DNA of 64,000 nt from Imperialibacter roseus (GCF_032999765.1 NZ_CP136051.1:806001-870000), one strand, 5' to 3'; positions 25,895-35,465 are shown, numbered from the stretch's first letter. Notes: generated from the letters alone by a model not told the origin. Numbers and translations: made by a program.

Positions 25895-26794
25895 ATGAGA
25901 GATTTTACAGAAGTCCATTCAGGTGGAAGAAGGAAATTTATTCAAACATCAGGCTTGGCCCTGGCGGGGTTAGCCTTGCTTCCCAGCTGCTCGCCATCCA
26001 GCCCGGGTAGAAGATACGGGTTGCAGTTGTATACGCTAAGAGAACAGTTGTCGGCAGATTTGGAGAGTACGCTCAAGGCCGTGGCAAAAATTGGTTATAA
26101 AGACCTTGAGATTTTTGGTTATGCTGATGGCAAAGTATTTGGGGTGACTCCTTCGGAGTTGAGGAAGATGGTGGAAGACCTTGGGATGAAGCTGGTGAGC
26201 GGCCACTACCTTACAGGGAATATTGATGCTCCCTGGCAGGGAACATTATCTGCGGGATGGGAAAAGGCCGTGGACGACGCCAATACAATGGGGCTTAAGT
26301 ACATGGTCAACGCATTTCTTTTTCCCGAAGAAAGGCAGTCAATTGATGACTATAAGAGGTTGACGGACTTGTTGAACCTTTCAGCCAGAGTCGCAAAAAA
26401 TGCAGGCATCCAATTTGGCTACCATAATCATGATTTTGAATTCCTGGAACTGGAAGGCCAGCTTCCTATGTATGTTATTATGGATGGAACGGACGACGAC
26501 CTGGTTGTTGCCGAGCTGGATCTTTACTGGGCAACAAGGGTCGGCTATAACCCCATGCATTTTTTCAAAAAATACCCAAAAAGAACGGCCTTGTGGCACG
26601 TAAAGGATATGGCTGACACCGATGATAAAGAATTTACCGAAGTGGGTAACGGCGTGATAGACTTTAAAGCTATTTTCGAAAAGTCTATGTTGTCAGGAAT
26701 GAAACACTTTTTTGTAGAGCAGGATGTGTGTCAGCGGCCTCCTGTCGAAAGTATAGCAATAAGCTACAAGAACTTAATGAAGTGGGGGATTTGA
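25895..26794 (+). CDS. Tat-exported sugar phosphate isomerase/epimerase-like lipoprotein
   Basis: A 299-residue TIM-barrel protein with an export signal combining a twin-arginine motif (GRRKFIQTSG, Arg12-Arg13) and a lipobox-like LLPSC (Cys32), so it probably folds in the cytoplasm with its metal and is then exported and possibly lipid-anchored. Barrel motifs are YGLQLYTLRE, GYKDLEIFGY, GYHNHDFEF, VAELDLYWATRVG, WHVKDMAD and FFVEQDVC, with metal ligands likely the Glu/His/Asp in these blocks. Exported members of this family occur near sugar-uptake genes in Bacteroidota; here the next gene is a TonB-dependent receptor 17 bp downstream. The substrate is unknown. Confidence 0.87.
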   Translation: MRDFTEVHSGGRRKFIQTSGLALAGLALLPSCSPSSPGRRYGLQLYTLREQLSADLESTLKAVAKIGYKDLEIFGYADGKVFGVTPSELRKMVEDLGMKLVSGHYLTGNIDAPWQGTLSAGWEKAVDDANTMGLKYMVNAFLFPEERQSIDDYKRLTDLLNLSARVAKNAGIQFGYHNHDFEFLELEGQLPMYVIMDGTDDDLVVAELDLYWATRVGYNPMHFFKKYPKRTALWHVKDMADTDDKEFTEVGNGVIDFKAIFEKSMLSGMKHFFVEQDVCQRPPVESIAISYKNLMKWGI

Positions 26795-26811
26795 AGACTT
26801 TGATCAAGACG

Positions 26812-29175
26812 ATGAAGGGTTGGCTTGGTATTGCACTGCTGGTAATGAGTGTCGGCACGGCCGTTTCCGCCAGGCAGCTGACTCAAACGGTTAGAGGAAC
26901 GGTTGTAGACAACACAACAAAAGAGCCACTGGCAGGTGCTTCGGTAGCGCTTCTTCCATTGGCGGGTGGTGTGGGTACGTCAACAAACGAGTTTGGGGAG
27001 TTTGAGATAAAGGATGTGCCAGTCGGTCGACAGTCCATACAAATTACCTACACAGGTTATAAGTCCGATATTGTAAGAGAGCTACTCGTAGTGTCGGGAA
27101 AGCAGAATGTGGTGCATGTGACATTGGAACAGTCCCCAATGGAATTGGAAGAGGTGAAGGTATCTGCAGCTTCCGACATACAGGAGTTTGAACAAATGAG
27201 CAAGGTTGATATCACGGCCGAGCAGTTTCAACGCATTGCTGCCAACTACCTCGATCCGGCCAGGGTGGTAATGAGTAGCCCTTCGGTGGCAAATACCAAC
27301 GACCAAAACAATGCAGTGTCGGTGCGTGGTAATTCACCCATTGCGAACACGTGGCGGCTAGAGGGTGTTGAAATTGTCAACCCCAACCACCTGGCCAATG
27401 CTGGAACCATAAGCGACCGCCCGACCCAAAATGGTGGTGGTGTGAACGTGCTGAGTACACAAATGCTCGACAAATCTTCTTTCCTGATGGGGTATATGCC
27501 GGCAGGATACGGCAATGCCATTGGTGGTATTTTTGACATGAACCTGCGCAGAGGGAATAACCAACGGCAGGAGTATACTGCTCAGGCAAGCCTCATCGGG
27601 CTCGATTTTGCCGCTGAAGGGCCGTTCAAAAAGGGTGGCTCAGCGTCCTACCTGGTCAATTATCGCTATTCATTCACTGGCATTCTTGCTTTAATGGGTG
27701 TCGACTTCGGAGGAGAAACTATCAAATTTCAAGACCTTTCGTTCAATGTTTCGCTGCCGGAAACACCTATTGGCAAGGTAACTCTGTTTGGAGTGAATGG
27801 GTGGAATAGTAATGTATATCGGAGGCCGAAAGGGAGACCTACTGTTGAAAAGGAATTGTCGGACATCGACTATGCTTCATCTATTTATGCCTATGGTATC
27901 ACGCAGGAGGCTACACTTGGAGGCAAAAATAGTTGGAGGAATGTTTTGGTGTATTCTTCAACGACAACCGAAAGAGACCAAATAACTCATGAATTGAATG
28001 ACCCATCGCTCACTTTGTCTACTAAGGACAACGAACAGATAGCAAAGCTATCTTTTGCTTCAAGCGTAATGACCAGATGGGGGGATCGCATAACCTCCAA
28101 GGCGGGCGTAAGGGGAACTGCCTACCAATGGGGCATTGATCGCTTTGGACCTGACTCTTACGACCAAACATTTAATGGCGTCCAACTACCAGATTTTAAC
28201 TTAGACATCAAAAGCTTGCTTCTGCAGCCATTTGTAAGCGGTAACTTTGCCATAGGCTCGAAAGTTGATCTTGATCTCGGTTTAAATTCCTCCTGGTTTG
28301 GGTATACCAAAGAGTTTTTACTGGAGCCCAGGGCTAACCTGGAAGTAAGAATGGCACCAAAGACATCCTTCTCCTTCAGAAGCGGTATTTATAGCCAGGT
28401 GCTATCACCCTATGCCTATTATACAGCCACCTCTTTTCCAGCGTCGGGACAGCCAGTCACTTTATCAAACCGGAGGAATCCAGGTCTTCGATATGTCAAA
28501 TCCTGGTCAAGCGAAATAGGCTGGACTCAAAAGATAGGTAATTCTTCTACTTTGGGTGCGACTGCCTTTTACCAATCGTTATTTGATCTCCCTAATTCAT
28601 ACGATGGCTATTATGACTACTTCAATTATATGAACTATGACGGCACTTATCCACTTGATGTGCTTGCTTCGGGGGGAAGGGGAAGAGTATATGGAGTCAG
28701 TCTGGAGCATCGGCAGCAAATAGTGAATGGGTTTTACATTTGGTGGGGAGGCTCAATGTATCGCTCCGAGTACCAGGATTTATTTGGGAAATACAGGGCG
28801 TCTAATTTTGATGGTAGATACAGTGTTAATGCCACTTTTGGAAAAGAATGGATGACAACGAAGAAAAACGGCATTGAAAGACTGTTCGGGGTTAATTCGA
28901 GAATGCTTTATCAGGGAAGTTTTCTACAGCAGGGGCCCGATGGAATAGGCGGAATTTTCTACGCAAACCGACTTGGTGATTATTTCAGAGTCGATATGCG
29001 GGTGCAGTGGACCAAATTCAGGAAAGGTCACACACAAATGTTTGCGATAGATATTCAGAATTTGCTGAATATTGAAAACCCATCATATTATTATTTTGAT
29101 ACAGTCCAAAACAGACAAGTGCTGATGACCCAGCTTGGAATGATACCAGTATTAGTTTACCGAATAGATTTTTGA
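26812..29175 (+). CDS. TonB-dependent outer-membrane receptor
   Basis: A 787-residue outer-membrane receptor with signal peptide MKGWLGIALLVMSVGTAVSA, a carboxypeptidase-regulatory-like domain (VRGTVVDNTTKEPLAGASV, about 20-105), a plug domain (about 120-240, with NAVSVRGNSPIANTWRLEGVEI) and a beta-barrel. The frame is open upstream to 26728, inside the preceding gene, but ATG at 26812 begins exactly at the signal peptide and leaves a 17-bp gap. It lacks the SusC length and a SusD partner, so it is an ordinary receptor. Followed after 2 bp by the TMEM220 gene. The substrate cannot be inferred. Confidence 0.9.
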   Translation: MKGWLGIALLVMSVGTAVSARQLTQTVRGTVVDNTTKEPLAGASVALLPLAGGVGTSTNEFGEFEIKDVPVGRQSIQITYTGYKSDIVRELLVVSGKQNVVHVTLEQSPMELEEVKVSAASDIQEFEQMSKVDITAEQFQRIAANYLDPARVVMSSPSVANTNDQNNAVSVRGNSPIANTWRLEGVEIVNPNHLANAGTISDRPTQNGGGVNVLSTQMLDKSSFLMGYMPAGYGNAIGGIFDMNLRRGNNQRQEYTAQASLIGLDFAAEGPFKKGGSASYLVNYRYSFTGILALMGVDFGGETIKFQDLSFNVSLPETPIGKVTLFGVNGWNSNVYRRPKGRPTVEKELSDIDYASSIYAYGITQEATLGGKNSWRNVLVYSSTTTERDQITHELNDPSLTLSTKDNEQIAKLSFASSVMTRWGDRITSKAGVRGTAYQWGIDRFGPDSYDQTFNGVQLPDFNLDIKSLLLQPFVSGNFAIGSKVDLDLGLNSSWFGYTKEFLLEPRANLEVRMAPKTSFSFRSGIYSQVLSPYAYYTATSFPASGQPVTLSNRRNPGLRYVKSWSSEIGWTQKIGNSSTLGATAFYQSLFDLPNSYDGYYDYFNYMNYDGTYPLDVLASGGRGRVYGVSLEHRQQIVNGFYIWWGGSMYRSEYQDLFGKYRASNFDGRYSVNATFGKEWMTTKKNGIERLFGVNSRMLYQGSFLQQGPDGIGGIFYANRLGDYFRVDMRVQWTKFRKGHTQMFAIDIQNLLNIENPSYYYFDTVQNRQVLMTQLGMIPVLVYRIDF

Positions 29176-29177
29176 TC

Positions 29178-29558
29178 ATGACAAAGAAAGTAATTCACGG
29201 AATTCTCGCTGCGCTTTTTGTGGTTTTTACCTACGTGCAGTTCAACGATCCAGACCCTGAAAGATGGGTAACATTGTACGGCATGGTAGCCGGATTGAGC
29301 CTGTTACATGGTTTTTGGAAGCCGCTGCCGTATGTGACCGTGGCGCTGATGGGACTATGCCTGATATGGGCGCTCACACTTATTCCCGGTATGCTGGAAT
29401 GGTTCGCCTCAGATGATAAGTCGGAAATGCTGGGGCACATGATGGACGATAAGCCCTATATAGAGCAAACCCGGGAGCTGGGTGGGTTGTTAATTGCCTC
29501 AGCCGCCTTGTTCTACCTTTGGTGGAGCTCAAGGCCTAAAAAGGAAGAACAAGCCTGA
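29178..29558 (+). CDS. TMEM220-family small membrane protein
   Basis: A 126-residue protein with about four membrane helices. The N-terminal pattern FVVFTYVQFNDPDPERWVTLYG is typical of transmembrane family 220, found in eukaryotes and Bacteroidota and without known function. ATG at 29178 lies 2 bp after the TonB-receptor stop; the alternative TTG at 29172 is less likely. It is probably co-transcribed with the receptor. The end faces the minus-strand Ppx/GppA gene 10 bp away. Confidence 0.83.
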   Translation: MTKKVIHGILAALFVVFTYVQFNDPDPERWVTLYGMVAGLSLLHGFWKPLPYVTVALMGLCLIWALTLIPGMLEWFASDDKSEMLGHMMDDKPYIEQTRELGGLLIASAALFYLWWSSRPKKEEQA

Positions 29559-29568
29559 TTGTACCAAC

Positions 29569-30477
29569 TCACCAGCTTGACTTCACAATGTAGGGAGCTA
29601 TGCGGTGCTTGTTTTTTTCAAAAAGGTAGTGCATAACGCCGTCTTTCAGTCCCACATCCGGCACTATGATGTATCGGGCGTGGGCTGCTTTCATCGCTCC
29701 CAGGTAGATTTCAGAGGCGGGAATGATCACATCGGCCCGGTCGTGATTTAGCTGAAGCTTGAAAATGCGCTCTTCAAGCGTAAGCTGAGATAGTCTTTCA
29801 ACAACTTCCTGAGCTTTCTCGTAGCTTAGTTTTTTGCCTTTCTTGATGCCAGATAGCTCAAATATTTTGGAGATGTTTCCGCCTGTGCCAAGAGCGGTGA
29901 TTTTTTGTAAACGAGTCGGAATTTTCTCTTCAATCCAGGTCTCCATTTCCTTCCAGACTTCTGGCGAGTCTTTTTTATCGAGCCTCCTGACCCCACCCAG
30001 CCGGAACGACCTTGATGCTACTTTTTCTTTTTGCAAATAAACGTTCAGTTCTGTGCTTCCACCGCCCACATCGATGTGTAAAAAAGGTGCATCGGTGATA
30101 TGAATGTTGACTGCCCGGTTGACCAGCTCTGCCTCCGTGTCTCCTTCGATAATGGTTATTTCCAGCCCTGTTTCTTCTTTTACTATTTTCTTCAGCTCTT
30201 CCCCATTGCTTGCTTCACGCATGGCAGAGGTGGCGCAGGCCATGTAATCATCTACCTCGTACAAGTCAATGAAAAGCTTGAAGGCTTTCATTAGCTTGAT
30301 AAACTTGAGGCTGGTTTTCTCACTTATTTGGCCCTGGGAAAACACATCATGACCCAGGCGCAGTGGAAAGCGGATGTACTCAAGCTTTTTGAAGACCACA
30401 TCGTTGTCATATTCGATCACGTTAGTGACCTGCATTCTAATGGCATTGGAGCCAATATCTACGGCAGCTAGTTTCAC
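29569..30477 (-). CDS. Ppx/GppA-family phosphatase (exopolyphosphatase-like)
   Basis: A 302-residue enzyme of the actin/hsp70-like fold that removes phosphate from polyphosphate or converts pppGpp to ppGpp. Phosphate-binding loops are visible as AAVDIGSNAIRMQV (residues 3-16) and LHIDVGGGSTELNV (about 133-146), and GTGGNISKI is the third motif. The chain matches the short two-domain form without the C-terminal HD domain of E. coli Ppx. It is transcribed alone. Which of the two substrates it uses cannot be decided here. Confidence 0.9.
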   Translation of the reverse strand: MKLAAVDIGSNAIRMQVTNVIEYDNDVVFKKLEYIRFPLRLGHDVFSQGQISEKTSLKFIKLMKAFKLFIDLYEVDDYMACATSAMREASNGEELKKIVKEETGLEITIIEGDTEAELVNRAVNIHITDAPFLHIDVGGGSTELNVYLQKEKVASRSFRLGGVRRLDKKDSPEVWKEMETWIEEKIPTRLQKITALGTGGNISKIFELSGIKKGKKLSYEKAQEVVERLSQLTLEERIFKLQLNHDRADVIIPASEIYLGAMKAAHARYIIVPDVGLKDGVMHYLFEKNKHRIAPYIVKSSW

Positions 30478-30519
30478 GCTGCGAAATTAGAAGAATTCCG
30501 ATTAGGAAGCGCCGCCCGG

Positions 30520-31122
30520 CTAAATTATCCCTTCTCTAATGGCAAATTTTACCAGCCCAACGGTGGTGGTGTTCAGCTTGCGGCGAATGTTGTTTTTATG
30601 CTTTTCGACTGTTAGATGGGAAATAAAAAGCTGAGTGGCAATTTCTTCCGCACTATACTCCATGGCAATGAGGCGCACGATTTCAATTTCCCGTTTGCTA
30701 AGTAAAATACCCTCTCTGTGACCAGATGGCATCTTCATAGTTTGTGCAGGAAAGTACTTTTTTCCGTTTGCAATCAGTGTCACAGCCTCCATGAAATCTT
30801 TTACGTCGGCAGTTTTCAAAATATAGCCATCAGCGCCAGCCTCTATCATTCCAGCGATGTCTGCCGGGTCGTCCGACATGCTTAAGGCCAGCACTTTAAT
30901 TGATGGGAAGTCCTTTTTGATAGATTCTGTTGCCTTTATGCCGTCAATGGCCGGCATTTTTACATCCATTAACACCAGCCCGGGCTGCAATTCTTCTACG
31001 GCCTTCAACACATCAAGCCCATTTCTGCAGGTAGCCAGCACCTCATAACCTCCTTTTCCTGTTAAAAGTGAGCTAATACTTTCTCTGAAAATTTCGTGGT
31101 CGTCGGCTATTACTATCGTCAT
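30520..31122 (-). CDS. NarL/FixJ-family response regulator
   Basis: A 200-residue transcription factor with a receiver domain (Asp7-Asp8 pocket, phospho-acceptor Asp53 in LVLMDVKMP, ALSMSDD, Lys in YILKTAD) and a C-terminal LuxR-type helix-turn-helix (about 137-200: LSKREIEIVRLIAMEYSAEEIATQLFISHLTVEKHKNNIRRKL). The likely kinase is the HisKA_3 protein encoded 700 bp upstream on the same strand. Its start lies inside the 3' end of the membrane-protein gene (50-bp overlap), so translation of the two is linked. Confidence 0.93.
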   Translation of the reverse strand: MTIVIADDHEIFRESISSLLTGKGGYEVLATCRNGLDVLKAVEELQPGLVLMDVKMPAIDGIKATESIKKDFPSIKVLALSMSDDPADIAGMIEAGADGYILKTADVKDFMEAVTLIANGKKYFPAQTMKMPSGHREGILLSKREIEIVRLIAMEYSAEEIATQLFISHLTVEKHKNNIRRKLNTTTVGLVKFAIREGII

Positions 31123-31762
31123 CTTTCGTCTCAGTCACACCAATTACTAACCTTTCACCTAAGCGGGTTGTTTCATGGGATATGATTTCCAGTGATGAAG
31201 ATTGCTGTATTTCTTCAACAACCAAAGAATAAATGGAAGATTCATTCACTCTCATGCCCGAGGTAGTCATCGAGAGTTGAAAGGGAGTTGTAGCCAGAAC
31301 GAAGAGACTTGTTTGCCCGGCCTCATTGTGACTGCTGTCACTCACCAATGAATGGATACTCGTTAGAAGTAAAAGACTGTCTTTAAACGATAAATTGCAT
31401 TGCCCTTTTACGATGGTTAGTTCTATACTTTTATTATTCTTGAGATTGAACTGAGTCACATACAACGATACGTGGTCGATGAATTTGTTGGTGATAAGCT
31501 CGCTAAGAGTTGTTTCAATACGAGGAAGGGTAATAGCTGGGGTTGGAAGGGAGGGGAGGCCAGGATTATTTTCAAGAATTGTCAATTGATAAACGTCCTC
31601 TACGAAGTTTTTTCCAGGCAGCACTATTGCGTGCAGCTTAGGGTTGGGCTGTGAGCTTTTTTTTAAAGATTTAAGTTTCCTTCTTAGCCGTAAGCCGCTT
31701 GCTAGCAGGTAAGTGTAGCCGCCAATCAGCAATCCGGACACAGCAACGATCACGAAATTCAT
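31073..31762 (-). CDS. Membrane-anchored protein, possible degenerate histidine-kinase ATPase domain
   Basis: Not clearly recognised. The 229-residue protein has one N-terminal membrane helix (NFVIVAVSGLLIGGYTYLLASG), a basic stretch, and a globular region of about 180 residues. The region SFKDSLLLLTSIHSLVSDSSHN followed by alternating strands (TSLFVLATTPFQLSMTTSG, SSSLEIISHETTRLGERLVIGV) is laid out like a HATPase domain, but no Asn-box, DxGxG or G2 motif is present. It lies between a histidine kinase and its regulator and overlaps the regulator gene by 50 bp. A non-catalytic accessory in this signalling system is inference. Confidence 0.6.
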   Translation of the reverse strand: MNFVIVAVSGLLIGGYTYLLASGLRLRRKLKSLKKSSQPNPKLHAIVLPGKNFVEDVYQLTILENNPGLPSLPTPAITLPRIETTLSELITNKFIDHVSLYVTQFNLKNNKSIELTIVKGQCNLSFKDSLLLLTSIHSLVSDSSHNEAGQTSLFVLATTPFQLSMTTSGMRVNESSIYSLVVEEIQQSSSLEIISHETTRLGERLVIGVTETKDDDSNSRRPRNFQRKY

Positions 31763-31827
31763 ACGTGTAATTTTCCGTCAATTACACGCTTTTGGCAAAG
31801 GAAATAAATACCCTAAAACGGGTAATT

Positions 31828-34044
31828 TTAAGTTAGTTGATTGACGACAATTGGCACCTCGATAAAATAAGTGCACCCTCTACCTTTTGATGACTCCACA
31901 GAAAGTTTAGCGTGCAGCGCTTCTGCCCGATCCCTGATATTGTCCGTGCCAATACCGTTCATTACCTTGTTGGGATCAAACCCAACGCCATCATCTTCGG
32001 TGGTAATGTGAATGGTATCATCCTCCTGATGAATTTGAATACTTAATTCACTGGCCTTTGCATGCTTCAGACAGTTGCTTATAATCTCTTGAAGCATCCG
32101 GAATAAGTGTGTTTCTGCTTCTGGGTTCAATGTGTATTCATCCCGGTCGCAATAGAAATTGAGCTTTAGGTTTGTGCTTTCCTCTACCTGACGGCTTAAG
32201 TCCTTGAGCGCTTCCACCAAACCGTATTTCTGAAGTGCTCCAGCCATCAAATTGTGAGATATTTTCCTAACCTCATCGGCTGACTTTTCGGCAAGCATTA
32301 CAGCCCGGTTATTGGCTGAGCCACCTTTTACATCACTTTGCAAGCTGATTTTGAGGGCCGCCAGCATACCACCCAGCCCATCGTGAAGCTCTCTTGCCAT
32401 TCGCTTCCGTTCTTCTTCCTGGCCTTTTAGCAGCGACTCTATCCTCGTTATTTCAGATTCCTTCAGCAGCTGTTTGATTTTCTGATCGAATACAAGCTTT
32501 TCCTTTTCAGCCAGAAAAAGATCCGCCTGGTGTTTCTTTCGCTGCAGGTAAAAGAAGCCAATACCCCAGCCAATGATGAAAATAACGCTAATGATGTAGA
32601 TGATTCTCTCAGTCTCCGTTTGAGCTATTTTTTGTGCCTGGAGCTCATTGTCTTTGGCCAGCAGGGCTATTTCGTTGTCCTTCTTCTCCGATTCATATTT
32701 CTTCTCCAGTTCTTCAATCCTTTTTTTCGTTTCTTCACTTCTTAAAGTGTCTTTCAGGGCTATTAACCTGGTTTGGATGTCGAGGGCGGCTTTGTAATTT
32801 TTTCTGGCCTGATAGTGATCGAACAATGTTTTGGCAGCCTCTTCTTCCAACACGGGACTCACCTCCCTGGCCATATCGTAGCCTTTCAGTATGTATTCTT
32901 CGGCTTCCGCCCGGCCAAGAAGCGACAGTATCGAGCCAATATTGTAGTAGGCCGAAGGGATGCCGTATTTGTCGTTGGCTTCCAATTTGCTTTGGAGGGC
33001 CAGTTCATGATAATGAAGGGCACTATCGAGGTTGCCTAAATCACGGTACACGTTGCCAAGGTTATTCTCCGACATTCCGATTTCCATTCGATTTCCGAGC
33101 GTCTTTCTAATGTCAAGCGACTTTTTGAAATAAAAAGCTGCGGAGTCGAAGTCTTTCTGCCGGGCTTTGTTGGTGCCGATGTTGTTGTACGCCATTGCCA
33201 TGCTTTGCTTGATGCCCATGGCTTCAGCCTCCTTGATAGCCTTGTGATAAGAGGCTTCCGATTTGTCAAATTGCTCAAGCCTTGAGTAAATCACTCCCAT
33301 ATTGATGTACGAAGACATCAGGCCTCTCCGGTCGTTCAGTTCTTCTTTTATTTTCACCGATTTCAGGTGATATACCACCGCCTCTTCATACTCGCCTTTT
33401 TGAGCCAGCACATTTCCAATATTCATAAAAGCGATTGCCTGAAGCGTAGCGGTATCGGTAACGTCGAGAGCCGTTTTGTAAAAGAACAGGGCCGAATCCA
33501 GCTCTCCAAGGTTTCTTTTGGCGTTGCCGACACCGTTTATAGCGGAGGCATATTTGCTTGTTTCTCCGGCTTGAGAAAAATAGCTGGAAGCCTTTTTGTA
33601 AGCGGAGATGGCGGAAGGAAAGTCCCCACTTTGCCTGTTCAGGTTACCGAGGTTCAGGTAGGCACCTCCAAGGCCGCTGAGGTCTTTTGTTTTTTGGTAG
33701 GCGAGAATGGTTTGTTCAATAAAATAGCTCGCCGAGTCTAATTTTCCCTGACTGTTATAATATACCGAGAGGTTGTTGAGCCCCTGTGCGAGGCCTTTGT
33801 TCAGCGATTCCTTTCCGGCTAAGTTGATTTGGAGTTGCGCATAATTTTTTGCCTCATCTGGTGAAAATTTGATGGTTTCTATAAAAAGGGAATTGTACAA
33901 GTCCGACTTAACTTCGGCGGAAGAGGCCTGTGATAGGGCAGCTTTTAAGGAATCAAGTGGCGTAAGGGTCTGGTTTTTAGCAGATAGTGGAATGGTTGGC
34001 GAAAATGAAATCGAAATAATTAAAATAATCAGTTGGCGGCGCAT
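31828..34044 (-). CDS. TPR-containing sensor histidine kinase (HisKA_3 type)
   Basis: A 738-residue kinase with a signal peptide (MRRQLIILIISISFSPTIPLSA), a periplasmic array of tetratricopeptide repeats (about 40-400, repeats such as AYLNLGNLNRQSGDFPSAISAYKKA), a coiled coil, one membrane helix (IIYIISVIFIIGWGIGFFYL), then HisKA_3 with the phospho-His in ARELHDGLGGMLAALK, and HATPase_c with NCLKHAKA and DDGVGFDPNKVMNGIGTDNIRDR. The frame runs up to 34329 through the riboswitch, but ATG at 34044 starts exactly at the signal peptide. The cognate regulator is probably the NarL-type protein encoded at 30520. Such TPR kinases are common in Bacteroidota; the signal is unknown. Confidence 0.92.
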   Translation of the reverse strand: MRRQLIILIISISFSPTIPLSAKNQTLTPLDSLKAALSQASSAEVKSDLYNSLFIETIKFSPDEAKNYAQLQINLAGKESLNKGLAQGLNNLSVYYNSQGKLDSASYFIEQTILAYQKTKDLSGLGGAYLNLGNLNRQSGDFPSAISAYKKASSYFSQAGETSKYASAINGVGNAKRNLGELDSALFFYKTALDVTDTATLQAIAFMNIGNVLAQKGEYEEAVVYHLKSVKIKEELNDRRGLMSSYINMGVIYSRLEQFDKSEASYHKAIKEAEAMGIKQSMAMAYNNIGTNKARQKDFDSAAFYFKKSLDIRKTLGNRMEIGMSENNLGNVYRDLGNLDSALHYHELALQSKLEANDKYGIPSAYYNIGSILSLLGRAEAEEYILKGYDMAREVSPVLEEEAAKTLFDHYQARKNYKAALDIQTRLIALKDTLRSEETKKRIEELEKKYESEKKDNEIALLAKDNELQAQKIAQTETERIIYIISVIFIIGWGIGFFYLQRKKHQADLFLAEKEKLVFDQKIKQLLKESEITRIESLLKGQEEERKRMARELHDGLGGMLAALKISLQSDVKGGSANNRAVMLAEKSADEVRKISHNLMAGALQKYGLVEALKDLSRQVEESTNLKLNFYCDRDEYTLNPEAETHLFRMLQEIISNCLKHAKASELSIQIHQEDDTIHITTEDDGVGFDPNKVMNGIGTDNIRDRAEALHAKLSVESSKGRGCTYFIEVPIVVNQLT

Positions 34045-34103
34045 ATAGTCAAAATTTAAGCTCAGTTTAAATATGCAAATATTTTTAGTTATGCCAATTG
34101 TGG

Positions 34104-34111
34104 TATATTTG
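34104..34111 (+). promoter_or_regulatory. Promoter -7 box of the metH riboswitch transcript
   Basis: TATATTTG matches TAnnTTTG exactly. It ends six bases before the first base of riboswitch stem P1, just where the transcript should begin. A T-rich stretch (34082-34088) stands at the -33 position but lacks a clear TTG. Confidence 0.6.
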
Positions 34112-34116
34112 CACCT

Positions 34117-34244
34117 CTTATCAAGAAAGACTGAGGGATGGGCCCTTTGAAGTCTTGGCAACCTTCCACCTCCCTGGGGAATAGGTGCCAACTCCCACTT
34201 GGAAAATGTAATGTGTAAAGCATTATTCATCCGAGACAGATAAG
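34117..34244 (+). promoter_or_regulatory. SAM-I (S-box) riboswitch controlling the metH/metF operon
   Basis: The closing stem P1 is CTTATC (34117-34122) with GATAAG (34239-34244). Between them lie the conserved S-box blocks: GAGGGATGGGCCCTTTGAAG, CTTGGCAACC and AGGTGCCAACTCCC, in the right order, then the GAGACAGATAAG end. This RNA binds S-adenosylmethionine and turns down methionine-synthesis genes. The following 105 nt to the metH start contain only a short hairpin (GTAATCC/GGATAC) and no clear U-tract terminator, so the output may act on translation; this part is uncertain. Confidence 0.93.
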
Positions 34245-34349
34245 CGTAATCCTTCCTTTGGATACCTTTCCTGATAAGAGAATTAATGTGGCTGGTAAAG
34301 TGTTCTATGCTTTCGCTGGAATATTTCAAACCAAAACAAAAACACTTTT

Positions 34350-35360
34350 ATGAATATAGAAGAAATCTTAAAGGAAAGAATTCTTGTGCTTGACGGTGCC
34401 ATGGGTACCATGATTCAGCGCTACAACCTGGAAGAAAAAGATTTCAGGAATGAGGCACTCAAGGATCATCATATCCCCTTGAAGGGAAACAGTGATTTAC
34501 TCAATATCACCAGGCCCGATGTAATCAAGACTATTCACAAGAAATACTTCGAAGCAGGGGCCGACATAGCAGAAACTAACACCTTTACTGGTACATCCAT
34601 CGCTCAGGCTGACTATGCTTTGGAGCATATGGTATATGACATCAACTTCCAGGGGGCAAGGCTTGCCAGGGAAGCTGCCGACGAAGCAACCGCTCTTGAT
34701 CCCTCAAAACCAAGGTTCGTCGCTGGCTCCATAGGGCCAACCAACAGGACCGCCTCACTGTCTCCGGATGTAAACAACCCCGGTTACCGGGCCATCGACT
34801 TCGACGGATTGAAGGATGCCTACAAAGAACAGCTGCGTGCGTTGATGGACGGCGGTGTCGATATTATTCTGGTAGAAACAATTTTCGATACCCTGAATGC
34901 CAAGGCCGCTCTTTTTGCCATCGAAGATGTGTTTGAGGAAAGAGGAGTGAGGCTGCCTATCATGGTGTCCGGCACTATTACTGACGCCAGTGGCCGCACC
35001 CTGTCAGGGCAGACGACGGAAGCGTTTTTGATCTCCATGGAGCATATGCCATTGATGAGTGTTGGTCTTAATTGCGCCCTTGGAGCAGCTCAGCTGAGGC
35101 CTTACCTGCAAATTATGTCTGAGAAATCCAGTTTCAACGTAAGCGCTCACCCCAATGCCGGGCTGCCTAATGAATTTGGGCAGTATGACCAAACGCCGGA
35201 GCAAATGGCTGCGCAAATTGAGGAGTTTTTGAAGGAAGGTATGATCAACGTAATCGGCGGTTGTTGTGGCACCACTCCAGACCACATCAAGTTAATTGCC
35301 GAAACGGCAGCGAAGTATCAGCCAAGGAAGGTGGGCTCACTCCAAGCTGTTACTAGCTAG
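34350..35360 (+). CDS. metH: Methionine synthase, homocysteine-binding (N-terminal) half
   Basis: A 336-residue homocysteine S-methyltransferase domain, equal to the first module of full-length MetH. It starts [23 protein letters not shown] and carries the zinc-binding Cys residues in VGLNCALGA and GGCCGTTP. The rest of MetH is encoded by the next gene 105 bp downstream. The stop falls at the natural linker between modules, so this is an established gene split, not a damaged gene; split metH is seen in other Cytophagales. It is under the SAM-I riboswitch. Confidence 0.94.
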   Translation: MNIEEILKERILVLDGAMGTMIQRYNLEEKDFRNEALKDHHIPLKGNSDLLNITRPDVIKTIHKKYFEAGADIAETNTFTGTSIAQADYALEHMVYDINFQGARLAREAADEATALDPSKPRFVAGSIGPTNRTASLSPDVNNPGYRAIDFDGLKDAYKEQLRALMDGGVDIILVETIFDTLNAKAALFAIEDVFEERGVRLPIMVSGTITDASGRTLSGQTTEAFLISMEHMPLMSVGLNCALGAAQLRPYLQIMSEKSSFNVSAHPNAGLPNEFGQYDQTPEQMAAQIEEFLKEGMINVIGGCCGTTPDHIKLIAETAAKYQPRKVGSLQAVTS

Positions 35361-35465
35361 CCGGTTTTTGAATGAAGTCAAATAGAAATTAGTATCCAGA
35401 CAGCAACGAACCCGAAATCGCCATCCGATAAGGGCTCGGAGGATTTTTACAACAGAAACTAACAG

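Noticed and set aside
34045-34329. N-terminal extension of the TPR histidine kinase
   Set aside because: The open frame passes through the riboswitch on the other strand and lacks any domain; the ATG at 34044 begins at a signal peptide.
35361-35465. Frameshift damage in metH
   Set aside because: The two frames are separated by 105 bp at a natural module boundary, each with its own start, and both halves keep all key motifs, so this is a split gene and not a broken one.
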